A stretch of DNA of 64,000 bases from the NCBI GenBank assembly GCA_902623185.1, contig CACNSW010000003.1:22911-86910 (forward strand), given 5' to 3'. The position numbers were made by a program, and so were the translations under genes. Source of the DNA: an uncultured SAR116 cluster alpha proteobacterium (lineage in GTDB: Bacteria > Pseudomonadota > Alphaproteobacteria > Puniceispirillales > Puniceispirillaceae). Below, piece after piece: positions 28,180 to 38,450 of this stretch. The first letter of the stretch is position 1. Each line of letters begins with the position of its first letter. The notes beneath the pieces were generated by a model. The model made no database searches. It was given only the letters and a program-made list of their open reading frames with translations, and was not told the origin of the DNA.

Positions 28180-28961
28180 CCGTCTATTTCATCGGTGCCG
28201 GGCCGGGTGATCCCGAATTGATCACGGTTCGCGGATTGCGTCTGATCGAGAGCTGCAAGCTCTGCCTCTATGCCGGCTCGCTTGTTCCGGAGGCGATCGT
28301 CGCCGCGGCCCCAGCCGATGCCACCGTCATTGACACCGCGCCGCTGACGCTGGATGACATCATCGCCGAGATTGAGACAGCGCATGAGGCGGGACTTGAT
28401 GTCGCGCGTGTTCATTCGGGTGATCCCTCGCTCTATGGGGCGATTGCTGAACAGATCAGGCGGCTGAAGGCGCTGGACATTGACTATAAGATTGTTCCCG
28501 GTGTTTCTGCCTACGCGGCGGCGGCGGCAGGGCTTGGCATTGAATTGACGGTGCCAGAGGTGACGCAAAGTCTGATCCTGACGCGAACAGCGATGAAGTC
28601 ATCGGCAATGCCTGCGGGAGAGGAACTCTCCAGTCTTGGCCGAACCGGCGCCACACTGGCGATCCACCTGTCGATCCGCAATCTGCGTCAGATCGAGAGG
28701 GACCTGACGCCGTTCTATGGCGCCGATTGTCCGGTGATTGTTGCCTACCGGGTTGGCTGGCCGGACGAGGCCTATCTTCATGCCACATTGTCCACGGTCC
28801 ATAAGGCTGTGCAAAAAGAGAAAATCACCCGCACTGCATTGATTTTTATCGGTCGTGGCCTTGATCAGAGTGCCGATTTTCGGGACAGCGCACTCTATGA
28901 CGCTGAGCATGTACATGTACTCAGACCGAAACGGGGTCGTGCCAACGAGCGCAACGCCTGA
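28176..28961 (+). CDS. cobM: precorrin-4 C11-methyltransferase
   Basis: VYFIGAGPGDPELITVRGLRLI, LYAGSLVPEA, RVHSGDPSLYGAIAEQ motifs. Confidence 0.97.
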   Translation: MTVYFIGAGPGDPELITVRGLRLIESCKLCLYAGSLVPEAIVAAAPADATVIDTAPLTLDDIIAEIETAHEAGLDVARVHSGDPSLYGAIAEQIRRLKALDIDYKIVPGVSAYAAAAAGLGIELTVPEVTQSLILTRTAMKSSAMPAGEELSSLGRTGATLAIHLSIRNLRQIERDLTPFYGADCPVIVAYRVGWPDEAYLHATLSTVHKAVQKEKITRTALIFIGRGLDQSADFRDSALYDAEHVHVLRPKRGRANERNA

Positions 28962-28975
28962 GGGGGCGGTTGGCG

Positions 28976-30277
28976 TCAGGCGATGATATGGGCGTATGAA
29001 CCGGCAACCGATCCCCTGATCAGCCCGATGTCCCCGAGCGGAGTGCCAGCCGCGTCAGTGGCGCTGAACAGGGCGTCACCCTCGGCAGCTAATGCCGTGG
29101 TATAATGGAACTCATGCGCGTTGATCGGTGCCGCGCCGAGCCAGTCAAGCCGGTGCAGTGGGTGCAGTACGCGATACCCCAGATGCAGGCGCCGCGCCGC
29201 AAAGCTGGTTTCCAGTGGCAGCAAACCGGCCACTGGGAAGGCGGTGCCATCGGCATCAATGATCTGTCGGCCAAGCATCATGAAGCCTCCACATTCGCCA
29301 TAGATCGGGATGTTTTTATGGGAAGCGGTTACCAGCGCGTCAATGCATGAGGTGGCGCTTGTCAGGGATGGGAGATGTAATTCTGGATAACCGCCAGGAA
29401 GAAAAATAAACTCGGCGTCCGGTGCGGGAACGTCGTCATTCAACGGTGAAAAAAAAGAGATTTGTGCGCCGGCATCACGCCAGCTGCAAAGCATATGAGT
29501 ATAGTGAAATCCGAAGGCGGCATCATCGGCTACGGCAATATGCTGGGCCACCTGCCGCCCATATTCATGGGTGCCGAGTTGACCTGGATGAAGCGGTGTT
29601 GCTGCCGCCAATACGCCCACGCAATCAATATGTGTTGCGACGAGGTCAGCCGCTGCCTCAATGATCGCATCAAGCCGGCGTTCGGCTGCAAGATCGACAC
29701 TCTGCACGAGTCCAAGATGGCGAGACGGCACAGTCACCTCTGCCGCGCTTGGCAGGGCACCAAAACAGGTGATTGAACGTGCGCTCAGTGCCTGTCTGAT
29801 CAGATGTTCATGGCGTGGTGAGGCTATATGGTTCAAGATCACACCCGCTAGGGTCGCGCCATCAGGCAATTCGCCGGCAAGACCAGCGGCGATAGCGGCT
29901 GCAGTTTGTGCCTGATGGCGCGCATCGATGACCAGAATGACCCCAAGTTCTAGTTTGCCGGCGAGTGCAGCGGTCGAACCGCGCCCGCCATGAGTGCCAT
30001 CAAAAAGCCCCATAACGCCCTCGACAATCACGGTTTCACCCTCTGCGTTACAGGCAAGTGTTCGCAGCATTTCATCCGGCATAGCAAATTCATCAAATGT
30101 AATGGCCGGGCGACCGCTGGCTGCTGCAAGAAAGCCACAGTCAATATAGTCGGGTCCACATTTTGCAGCTGAGATGTCTGTCTTCTGGCGACAAAGCGCC
30201 CTGATCAATCCAAGTGTGACAGTGGTTTTGCCGCTGCCTGAGGACAGTCCGGCAATGATTAGCCCACGTGTGGCCAT
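28976..30277 (-). CDS. cobB: cobyrinate a,c-diamide synthase
   Basis: GLIIAGLSSGSGKTTVTLGLIRAL, KCGPDYIDCGF, YGECGGFMMLG motifs. Confidence 0.96.
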   Translation of the reverse strand: MATRGLIIAGLSSGSGKTTVTLGLIRALCRQKTDISAAKCGPDYIDCGFLAAASGRPAITFDEFAMPDEMLRTLACNAEGETVIVEGVMGLFDGTHGGRGSTAALAGKLELGVILVIDARHQAQTAAAIAAGLAGELPDGATLAGVILNHIASPRHEHLIRQALSARSITCFGALPSAAEVTVPSRHLGLVQSVDLAAERRLDAIIEAAADLVATHIDCVGVLAAATPLHPGQLGTHEYGRQVAQHIAVADDAAFGFHYTHMLCSWRDAGAQISFFSPLNDDVPAPDAEFIFLPGGYPELHLPSLTSATSCIDALVTASHKNIPIYGECGGFMMLGRQIIDADGTAFPVAGLLPLETSFAARRLHLGYRVLHPLHRLDWLGAAPINAHEFHYTTALAAEGDALFSATDAAGTPLGDIGLIRGSVAGSYAHIIA

Positions 30278-31170
30278 CAGCCCGTTTCCGAAACCGCACG
30301 CACACCCAGCGGGTCGAGGTCACGCACCGGGTCACCCTCAAGCTGACTAATCCAGTCAAGACATTGGCGCATCAACGCCACGCGCCCGATACAGACGATG
30401 GCCGGTGCGCCAATGCCACTTCTAGTGATATCATCATGCGCATTTGTCAGCGTTGTTTCGAGAACCTGCATATCCGCACGTGTGGCATTTTTGACGACTG
30501 CCACCGGTTCATTGGGATCACGCCCCGCCGCCAGCAGTTTTTCACAGATATCCGGCATATGCTTGATGGCCATATACATGACAATCACTTGCGAGCCTTT
30601 CGATACAGCGTGCCAGTCAATGGCGGATGGCATCAGCCCGGTGCGGTCATGTCCGGACAAAAAGGTAACAGACTGGTTGACGTCACGGTGTGTCACCGGA
30701 ATGCCGGCATAGGCAAGCCCACCTATACCAGCCGAAATCCCCGGAATGATTCGCAGTTTGGTCCCCGCCTGAACAAGTGTTTGCGCTTCTTCGCCACCGC
30801 GGCCAAAGACAAAGGGATCGCCGCCTTTAAGGCGCAAAACGCGCTTTTGCTGACGTGACAGCTCAATCAAGCGGTGCGAGATATCGCGTTGTTTGGGTGA
30901 AGGTTTGCCACCGCGTTTGCCTGCATATTCCACCTCGGCATTGGCGCGCGCCCACCGCAAAAGCGACTGATCGACTAGCGCGTCATAGATAATGATGTCA
31001 GCCTGTTGCAATGCGTTTAGTGCATGCAGTGTCAGCAGTCCCGGGTCACCTGGCCCGCCACCAACCATCCAGACCCAACCCGGTAGGAATTCGGGCCAGT
31101 CGGCATCAGCAAGTGCCGGCAATACGCCGCTTGCAAGAGGCGTCTTGGTGATAAATATATTGTTGCTCAT
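30277..31170 (-). CDS. cobA: uroporphyrinogen-III C-methyltransferase (SUMT)
   Basis: VWMVGGGPGDPGLLTLHALNAL, RLKGGDPFVFGRGGEEA, PVTHRDVNQSVTFLSGH motifs. Confidence 0.96.
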   Translation of the reverse strand: MSNNIFITKTPLASGVLPALADADWPEFLPGWVWMVGGGPGDPGLLTLHALNALQQADIIIYDALVDQSLLRWARANAEVEYAGKRGGKPSPKQRDISHRLIELSRQQKRVLRLKGGDPFVFGRGGEEAQTLVQAGTKLRIIPGISAGIGGLAYAGIPVTHRDVNQSVTFLSGHDRTGLMPSAIDWHAVSKGSQVIVMYMAIKHMPDICEKLLAAGRDPNEPVAVVKNATRADMQVLETTLTNAHDDITRSGIGAPAIVCIGRVALMRQCLDWISQLEGDPVRDLDPLGVRAVSETG

Positions 31171-31326
31171 AACTGATAGATGATAGGAAAATTCTTTTTA
31201 TTTTGCACGTGAAACCTGTTGGGTTTTTTGAAAGGGCTCTCTTGTTGCAGGGTTGATCGCGGCAAACTTGTCATTTTTGACGATTTTACTATGTCTGTTG
31301 CTCTCCAGATCGGCTAGATTCCGAGT

Positions 31327-32472
31327 ATGACAGATTCTTCAATGACACCAGCGGCCAGAACTGGCAAGACCTTAACATCCAATTTGCGGTTTGGATGGAC
31401 AACGGGCACCTGCGCAACTGCGGCTGTCAACGCCGCCTACACTGCGCTGGTGACAGGGGTGTTTCCCAACCGTGTTTCGGTTGTCACACCATCAGGAATG
31501 AATGCTGACTTGGAAATTGTTGGCACTGAAAGCGCTAATGATAAGTGGTGCCGTGCCGCCGTGATCAAGGACGCTGGTGACGATCCAGATGTCACCCATG
31601 GCGCGATGATTGTAGCCATCGTAAGCGAGGCAGTGAATGGAGCGGGCATCAGCTTCGTTGGTGGCGATGGTGTTGGCATTGTTACGAAGCCTGGTCTGCC
31701 AGTACCGGTTGGTGAGCCTGCCATCAATCCTGTGCCTCGCCAGATGATATGTGACATGGTTGAAGAATTGGCAAATATGCTTGATGGGCCGCGTGATTTG
31801 CGGATCGAAATATCAGTTCCAGATGGTGCTGAGATTGCAAAGAAGACTTGGAATCCGCGCCTTGGAATCGAGGGTGGTATTTCCATTCTGGGGACAACTG
31901 GGGTTGTTCGTCCTTTTTCCTGTGCGGCCTGGATTGCCTCGATTCATCGCGGCATCGACGTGGCCAGAGCGAACGGATTGAGCCATGTCATGGGATCGAC
32001 AGGGTCGACCTCCGAAGCTTATGGCAAAAGCCTGTATGATTTGCCGGTGATAGCACTCCTTGATATGGGTGATTTTGTGGGGGGGCTGCTGAAATATATG
32101 CGTCAGAATCCAGTTCCAAACTTGAGTATCTTTGGCGGTTTTGGCAAGATGGTGAAGCTGGCACAGGGGGCGCTAGATTTACATTCGGCGCGTTCACAGG
32201 TGGATTTTGCCGCCCTGGCTGATCTGGCGGCTGATGTCGGCCTGCCTCGCGACAGAGTCGTCTCAGCAAATACAGTGCTGGAGGTTGCATCATTTGCCAA
32301 TTCAAGCCAACTTCAGGCTCTTGCAAACAGTGTTGCCACGGCAGCGCATGCGACAGCGCTCAAGTATCTTAAAGGTGCAGGCGTCAATCTGGAGGTCATC
32401 ATTGTTAGCCGCGGTGGCGAGCCGCTGGGCCGGGCTGGCAGCGAAATGCCGCGGGTAAGGCGTCCAGCATGA
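31327..32472 (+). CDS. cbiD: cobalt-precorrin-5B C1-methyltransferase
   Basis: LRFGWTTGTCATAAVNAAYTAL, HVMGSTGSTSE, FGGFGKMVKLAQGALDLHS motifs of CbiD. Confidence 0.96.
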   Translation: MTDSSMTPAARTGKTLTSNLRFGWTTGTCATAAVNAAYTALVTGVFPNRVSVVTPSGMNADLEIVGTESANDKWCRAAVIKDAGDDPDVTHGAMIVAIVSEAVNGAGISFVGGDGVGIVTKPGLPVPVGEPAINPVPRQMICDMVEELANMLDGPRDLRIEISVPDGAEIAKKTWNPRLGIEGGISILGTTGVVRPFSCAAWIASIHRGIDVARANGLSHVMGSTGSTSEAYGKSLYDLPVIALLDMGDFVGGLLKYMRQNPVPNLSIFGGFGKMVKLAQGALDLHSARSQVDFAALADLAADVGLPRDRVVSANTVLEVASFANSSQLQALANSVATAAHATALKYLKGAGVNLEVIIVSRGGEPLGRAGSEMPRVRRPA

Positions 32473-33245
32473 CAAGCGGTGGGGCGCAGCAAATCAGATT
32501 GCTGGTTCTGGCGGGAACGCGGGAAGCGCGGCATGTCGTGTCAGAGCTGTCCCGGGATCAGAGATTTGATTTGATAGCCTCGCTCGCTGGTGCAACTCCA
32601 TCGCCTTTGCCACTTGCGGCACCTGTTCATTCTGGTGGCTTTGGTGGGGCAGAGGGGTTGGCACAATTCTGCCGAGAGCGGTCGATAGACGCAATTGTCG
32701 ACATCACGCATCCTTTTGCGCGTCACATCAGTCGTAACGCTGCCGTAGCCTCGCATGCCGCAGGAATTCCCTGCCTTGCCTATAACCGCCCGCCATGGCG
32801 GGCTAAAGCGGGTGACCAATGGCGCGAGTTTGACAGCTGGGAGGAAATGGTGGCGAACATTCCCGCTGGAATGCGGGTGTTTCTGGCAGGAGGTACCGCG
32901 TCGATTGAGGTATTTACTACGCGTGATGACATTTTTCTCTGTGCCCGGGCACTGAACGTTTCCAGTTATGAGGACACAGCCACTACTCGGTTTTTGAATG
33001 CGATGCCAGACGCGGACCCGGACGCTGAGATGGCTTTGTTTACTAAGTACGGAATAGAGCTGCTTTGTTGCAAGAATGCTGGCGGTGATGCCAGTGTAGC
33101 AAAAATCAGGGCAGCCCGATCAATGGGAATTCCCATCTGGTTTCTGGCACGAGCCACAGCACAAAAAGACGTGCCAAATGTGGATTTTCATGACAATGTG
33201 AACAGTCTTTTGCAAGCGATTTTGAAGCTGGGGGCAGCGCAATAG
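32469..33245 (+). CDS. cobK: precorrin-6A reductase
   Basis: LLVLAGTREARHV, VDITHPFARHISRNA, CLAYNRPPW motifs; overlaps cbiD stop. Confidence 0.95.
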   Translation: MTSGGAQQIRLLVLAGTREARHVVSELSRDQRFDLIASLAGATPSPLPLAAPVHSGGFGGAEGLAQFCRERSIDAIVDITHPFARHISRNAAVASHAAGIPCLAYNRPPWRAKAGDQWREFDSWEEMVANIPAGMRVFLAGGTASIEVFTTRDDIFLCARALNVSSYEDTATTRFLNAMPDADPDAEMALFTKYGIELLCCKNAGGDASVAKIRAARSMGIPIWFLARATAQKDVPNVDFHDNVNSLLQAILKLGAAQ

Positions 33246-33296
33246 CTCTAACGGCTTTCGGTGGTTTGTGTTTATATTATCTCTGAAGGGAAAAAA

Positions 33297-34475
33297 ATGT
33301 CAGAGTCAGTTGTCATTCTGGGCGGCAAACGCTCCGCCATTGGTAAATTTTCCGGCTCGCTCGCCGGGGTCGCACCCACCTCACTAGGCAGCATCGTCAC
33401 CAAAGCAGCGCTAAATAGTGTTGGCGTTACACCTGACATGGTTGATCATGCGGTTTATGGAAATGTCCTTCATAGCGAGGCGCGCGACGTCTATATTGCC
33501 CGTGTTGTTGCGCTTGAAGCCGGTTTGCCGACGCACGCACCGGCACTAACTGTGAACAGGCTTTGCGGGTCTGGTCTGCAGGCGATCGTCTCGGCTATTC
33601 AACTGATTCAGCTTGGCGATGCAAAGATTGTTATTGGTGGTGGCGTTGAATCAATGTCGCGTGCGGGGCATCTGCTGCCGCAGCTTCGCTTTGGTGCCAA
33701 AATGGGAGATGCAATGGCTGTGGATATGATGCTGGCAGCGCTGCATGATCCCTTTGGTCATGGGCATATGGGCATAACGGCAGAAAATGTCGCCACTAAA
33801 TTTGGCGTCTCTCGTGAGGATCAGGATGCGTTTGCACAGACAAGTCAGGACCGCGCCGCCCACGCCATCGCCGAGGGGCGCTTTGTGGATCAGATTGTCG
33901 GTATTGATGTAGGGCGAGGGAAATCGATCAGGCGTTTTAACACCGATGAACACCCACGGGCAACAAGTCGCGAGGATCTGGCTGGATTGCGAGCGGCGTT
34001 CAAAGAAGGCGGCAGTGTCACCGCAGGTAACGCCAGCGGCATCAATGATGGTGCCGCGGCTGTTGTGCTAGCCAGCGAAAGCGCGGCTGCAGAACGCGGT
34101 TTGAAGCCCATGGCGCGAGTGCTATCATATGGCTTTGCGGCGGTTCCACCAGAAATAATGGGAGTTGGCCCGGTTCCTGCCAGCAAAATGGCGCTTGAAC
34201 GAGCTGGCATCTCCGTCGCGAACCTAGATGTCATCGAGTCGAACGAAGCGTTTGCTGCCCAAGCCTGTTATGTCAGCCGTGAACTTGGTTTGGATCCCGT
34301 CAAAGTTAACCCAAATGGTGGGGCCATTGCCCTGGGGCATCCGGTGGGTGCAACTGGGGCCATTCTTACATTGAAGCTGGTGCATGAACTGCACCGCATT
34401 GGAGGATGCTATGGGCTTGTCACCCTGTGTATCGGTGGCGGTCAGGGGATTTCAATGGTAGTTGAGGCTGTTTGA
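33297..34475 (+). CDS. acetyl-CoA acetyltransferase (thiolase)
   Basis: VNRLCGSGLQAIVSA active-site Cys motif, NPNGGAIALGHPVGATGA, CIGGGQG; start trimmed to Met 33297. Confidence 0.95.
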   Translation: MSESVVILGGKRSAIGKFSGSLAGVAPTSLGSIVTKAALNSVGVTPDMVDHAVYGNVLHSEARDVYIARVVALEAGLPTHAPALTVNRLCGSGLQAIVSAIQLIQLGDAKIVIGGGVESMSRAGHLLPQLRFGAKMGDAMAVDMMLAALHDPFGHGHMGITAENVATKFGVSREDQDAFAQTSQDRAAHAIAEGRFVDQIVGIDVGRGKSIRRFNTDEHPRATSREDLAGLRAAFKEGGSVTAGNASGINDGAAAVVLASESAAAERGLKPMARVLSYGFAAVPPEIMGVGPVPASKMALERAGISVANLDVIESNEAFAAQACYVSRELGLDPVKVNPNGGAIALGHPVGATGAILTLKLVHELHRIGGCYGLVTLCIGGGQGISMVVEAV

Positions 34476-34494
34476 TGCCTGAGGAAATTGTATC

Positions 34495-36417
34495 ATGACT
34501 GTCTTTAAGCATTTTGTATTGGAGAGTGATCAGGATGGCGTCGTCTGGCTGGGAATTGATGTGGCTGAAAAGTCAGTCAATGTCATGGCCTGCGAGGTAA
34601 TTGAGGAACTTGCACAAATCACCGCTGAACTTACTGCAAACCCACCCGCCGGTTTGGTAATGTTTTCCAAAAAGCAACGCGGCTTTATCTTCGGTGCCGA
34701 TATTAATGAGTTTTCCAGTTATGTAGACGCAGCTGCGGTAACGGCACATATTGATGGTGTCCTGAACAGTTTTCAACAGATCGAGGATTTGCCCTGCGTG
34801 ACAGTGATTTTGATTGATGGGATTTGTCTCGGTGGTGGCTATGAGATGGCATTAGCCTTTGACTACATCATTGGCATTGATCATTCATCCTGTCAGGTTG
34901 GCTTACCGGAGGTCAATCTGGGATTGTTGCCGGGCTATGGTGGTTCGGGGCGCGCCTATGTCAGGATGGGTCTTGAGTCGGCGCTGAAGATGGTGCTGCA
35001 TGGTAGGCCAGTGAAGGCAAAAGATGCGCTGTCGATTGGTGCGCTGGATCATCTTGTTGTCAATCGAGAGGCGCTGGCCGATGCTGCCCGCATGGCGATT
35101 GCTGGCGACATTGGGCGCACACCAGCTGCAAAATGTTCTGATCCTGAAGCATTGATCGCTGCCGAACGTGCCGGTGTTGCAGCCCGCACTCGTTCAGAAA
35201 ACACCCCGGCACCCTTTGCTATTCTGGATCTTTATTCATCTGGAAATATGAATAAAAACAATATTATCAAACGTGCAACCAAACAATTTTCTGAGTTGTT
35301 GATGACGTCATCCTCAATCGGGTGCAGGCGCGTTTTCCAATTGAATGACATGGTCAAGAAAGGCGGGCGTGGTGATCACGGGGTCAGGCATATCCATGTG
35401 ATTGGCGCTGGTGTCATGGGGGGTGATATTGCCGCTGTCGCTGCGATGAATGGATTTCATGTTACCTTGCAAGATATTAATGCGGCCGCCATTGTCGGGG
35501 CGTTTGGCCGAGCACGAACCCTTTATGATCGCCGGCTTAAAACGCTCGAGAAGGTAACTACGACTATGGATAGGTTGGTTGCTGACCCTGAGGGTGAGGG
35601 GTTGGCAGCCGCAGATTTGCTCATTGAGGCAGTCGCTGAGGTGCCCGCGGTTAAAAAAGCGGTATTTGCTGATGCTGAAAAGCGAATGAAGCCGGGAAGC
35701 ATCATGGCAACCAACACCTCAGCCATTCCACTGGAAGATATTGCCGCGGCGCTTGATGACCCGTCGCGGTTGATTGGCATGCATTTCTTCAACCCTGTGC
35801 CGGTGTTGCCGCTCGTCGAGATCATCTATACTGCAGCCAGCAACGCAGATTTTGTTGACCGTGCGATGTTTGTCGGTGGCGCGCTAAAAAAACAGCCGAT
35901 CCGGTGCAAGTCGTCGCCGGGCTTTCTCGTGAACAGAGCATTGCTACCCTATGTTTTCAAGGCTATCGACGCTGTCATTGATGGCGCGTGCGCCGATATG
36001 ATCGATCAGGCTCTGGTGCGGTTTGGCATGCCCATGGGTCCGATTGAACTGGCCGATCAGGTGGGACTTGATGTCTGCCATGATGCTGGTGTTGTTTTGG
36101 GCATTTCTGAAAAATCGCGAAACCATCTGAAGGCGATGTTTGAGGCGGGAACGCTTGGTCGTAAATCGGGGTCCGGTTTCTATAAGTGGGACGGCAAAAA
36201 AGCGTTGCGGGCGCGCGGTGATTATGACGATGCCGCGATGGATGCGATCACGCTGGATCTGCTAGCACCTCTGGTTGCCGAGTGCCGCGCGGCGGTTGAG
36301 GAAGCGGTTGTTGACTCGTCTGATATGGCGGATGCAGCCTGTCTGTTAGGCATTGGTTTTCCGGCTTACACCGGTGGGCCATTATTCTGGGATGACAGGC
36401 GTGGCCAGACGTCTTGA
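34495..36417 (+). CDS. enoyl-CoA hydratase/3-hydroxyacyl-CoA dehydrogenase (FadB/FadJ-like)
   Basis: Hydratase: DGICLGGGYEMALAFDY. Dehydrogenase: HVIGAGVMGGDIAAVAAMNG, GMHFFNPVPVLPLVEI. Ends soon after the GIGFPAYTGGPL motif. Confidence 0.93.
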   Translation: MTVFKHFVLESDQDGVVWLGIDVAEKSVNVMACEVIEELAQITAELTANPPAGLVMFSKKQRGFIFGADINEFSSYVDAAAVTAHIDGVLNSFQQIEDLPCVTVILIDGICLGGGYEMALAFDYIIGIDHSSCQVGLPEVNLGLLPGYGGSGRAYVRMGLESALKMVLHGRPVKAKDALSIGALDHLVVNREALADAARMAIAGDIGRTPAAKCSDPEALIAAERAGVAARTRSENTPAPFAILDLYSSGNMNKNNIIKRATKQFSELLMTSSSIGCRRVFQLNDMVKKGGRGDHGVRHIHVIGAGVMGGDIAAVAAMNGFHVTLQDINAAAIVGAFGRARTLYDRRLKTLEKVTTTMDRLVADPEGEGLAAADLLIEAVAEVPAVKKAVFADAEKRMKPGSIMATNTSAIPLEDIAAALDDPSRLIGMHFFNPVPVLPLVEIIYTAASNADFVDRAMFVGGALKKQPIRCKSSPGFLVNRALLPYVFKAIDAVIDGACADMIDQALVRFGMPMGPIELADQVGLDVCHDAGVVLGISEKSRNHLKAMFEAGTLGRKSGSGFYKWDGKKALRARGDYDDAAMDAITLDLLAPLVAECRAAVEEAVVDSSDMADAACLLGIGFPAYTGGPLFWDDRRGQTS

Positions 36418-37331
36418 TGGAGTCTAGTCCAAATCAGGTGAAAAGCCATCAGGATAGACTTGTGATCAGATCCATCGGCTGGATGTTGGTTAGCTGTTTG
36501 ATGTTTGCTACGGTGATGGCATGTATCCGGTATTTTCTATCTGGTCTACCGCCGGAACAGACGGTGTTTCTGCGCTATCTGATTGGTGTCGGCTTGCTGG
36601 CACCGTTGGTGCTTGCACGCCTTCCCGAGCTGGTGGCAACGCCGCATAAAGGCAAATTTACTCTGCGATTTCTGCTGCATGGTCTCGGTGTCTACACCTG
36701 GTTCTACGCGGTTTTGCGGTTGCCGCTAGCCGATGTGAACGCGCTGCTCAATATGGGACCAATTTATGCGACATTAGGGGCGGTTTTGCTGTTTGGTGAG
36801 CGGCTCAGGCTACGCCGGATTATGGCCATTTTGATTTCATTCATGGGCGCTTTGGTTGTAATAAAGCCGGGATTTACTGAATTCAACTTTGGGACATTGG
36901 CGATACTGGCGACAGCCCCACTTTTTGCCTTATCCGATCTGATCGCCAAGGAATTGAAAGCACATCATGACGACAATCTGATCATTTTTTCTTTGTCAAT
37001 CGGAATTTCTGCGCTGTTGCTAGTGCCGGCGCTATATGTCTGGCTGCCAATGACCGCTTTTGAATGGGTTGGTGTCTGTGCAGTGGCGGTTTGTGCAACG
37101 ATTGGCCACGTGACACTAATGCGTGCCTTTCGAGGCCCAATGTGGGCGGCGCAGTCAGGCAAATATGTGCAGCTAATCTTTGTTGTTGGTTATGGCATTG
37201 TGTTGTTTGGTGAAATACCAGCACCGTCGACTTTGATTGGCGCGCTGGTCGTCTGTTTGGCCGTAACCTACATAGCGGTTCGTGAAAGCCAATTAAAACG
37301 GGAAAAGCCACCTGTTCATCCAGCAGGGTAG
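36414..37331 (+). CDS. EamA/DMT superfamily transporter
   Basis: Multiple TM helices; duplicated EamA pattern (FLRYLIGVGLLAPLVL ... LLNMGPIYATLGAVLLFGERL). Confidence 0.9.
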   Translation: MMESSPNQVKSHQDRLVIRSIGWMLVSCLMFATVMACIRYFLSGLPPEQTVFLRYLIGVGLLAPLVLARLPELVATPHKGKFTLRFLLHGLGVYTWFYAVLRLPLADVNALLNMGPIYATLGAVLLFGERLRLRRIMAILISFMGALVVIKPGFTEFNFGTLAILATAPLFALSDLIAKELKAHHDDNLIIFSLSIGISALLLVPALYVWLPMTAFEWVGVCAVAVCATIGHVTLMRAFRGPMWAAQSGKYVQLIFVVGYGIVLFGEIPAPSTLIGALVVCLAVTYIAVRESQLKREKPPVHPAG

Positions 37332-37340
37332 GGGTGAGCA

Positions 37341-38141
37341 ATGAATCAGCCAGTTGGTTTTGAGATGATGGCAGATGCCCCAGTTTTTTTCTGGGTTATG
37401 GCGCTTGCCGCTGTGTCCGCAGTCGCAATTTCTAAATCTGGATTTGGTGGGGCACTAGGATCGCTGAGCATTCCCATTCTGTTATTTGTGCTGCCGCCAA
37501 AAACTGCACTTGGGGTGATGCTCCCACTATTCCTAATAATTGATGTCTGGGTTGTCTATGTTTGGCGGCAGATGCTAAACCGAAGAATCCTGCTGATCAT
37601 GTGCTTGTTTGGCCTATTGGGCCAATTGGTTGGATGGCTACTGTTCGACTATCTTAGCGATGAGTTGCTAACGAGCTTGATTGGAGGTGTTGCGGTAATT
37701 ACTGCGCTGAATTACCTGCGCCGACGAATCTGGCCGGGCAGACACACCACCTCCGAAATCGCAGCTATTGTAAAAAGACACATCTGGCAGCGTGGGTTCT
37801 TGTGGTGTGGCCTATCTGGTCTATCGAGTTTTGTTTCGCTGTCTGGTGGTATTCCAGCACAGGTCTTTCTGTTGCCACATGGTCTGGCAAGACAGGCTTT
37901 TGTCGGCACGTTGTGCGTGTATTTTTTTGTTATCAATATTGCAAAAATCCCTTTCTATTTCGAAGTTGGAATATTTTCTGGTAAGACATTGGCGATCTCG
38001 GCGCTGTTGGTTCCAGCAATTCCTGTCGGTGTTTTCATCGGTCGCTGGCTGAATGCCCGAATGAGTGATCGTATTTTTTATGACATCAGCCATGCCATTC
38101 TTTTGGTCATGGGTGGAAAATTAATTTTTGGCTTACTGTAA
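37341..38141 (+). CDS. TauE/SafE family sulfite exporter/permease
   Basis: SKSGFGGALGSLSIPILLFVLPPKTALGVMLPLF and C-terminal IPVGVFIGRWLNARMSDRIF motifs. Confidence 0.9.
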   Translation: MNQPVGFEMMADAPVFFWVMALAAVSAVAISKSGFGGALGSLSIPILLFVLPPKTALGVMLPLFLIIDVWVVYVWRQMLNRRILLIMCLFGLLGQLVGWLLFDYLSDELLTSLIGGVAVITALNYLRRRIWPGRHTTSEIAAIVKRHIWQRGFLWCGLSGLSSFVSLSGGIPAQVFLLPHGLARQAFVGTLCVYFFVINIAKIPFYFEVGIFSGKTLAISALLVPAIPVGVFIGRWLNARMSDRIFYDISHAILLVMGGKLIFGLL

Positions 38142-38214
38142 AAATTGGCAGTTTCCACTAGCCATGCTATTGCTACTTTCAGTCATGTGCTGGGGGAGTA
38201 CATGGTCTTATTAG

Positions 38215-38439
38215 GTGAAGTTCAAGGAGGCAGATTTGGCTAGATGGCGGCATTTGGCAGTGGCTTTGGGTGTTGTTCCGGCGCTGATTATTTACATCAG
38301 TGCGATGCTGTGGCTTTCGGTCTTTGTGACCGAGATACATGGGCTGATTGATTTTATGTTTTTTATCGTTGCGGGACTTGCTTGGATTCCCGCGGCGTCG
38401 ATCGTGGTGAAGTGGTTGGCAAAACACGAAGCCAAATAG
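38215..38439 (+). CDS. DUF2842-like small membrane protein
   Basis: 74 aa, two TM helices, FFIVAGLAWIPAASIVVKW pattern. Confidence 0.6.
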   Translation: MKFKEADLARWRHLAVALGVVPALIIYISAMLWLSVFVTEIHGLIDFMFFIVAGLAWIPAASIVVKWLAKHEAK

Positions 38440-38450
38440 GACTCAGCGGT

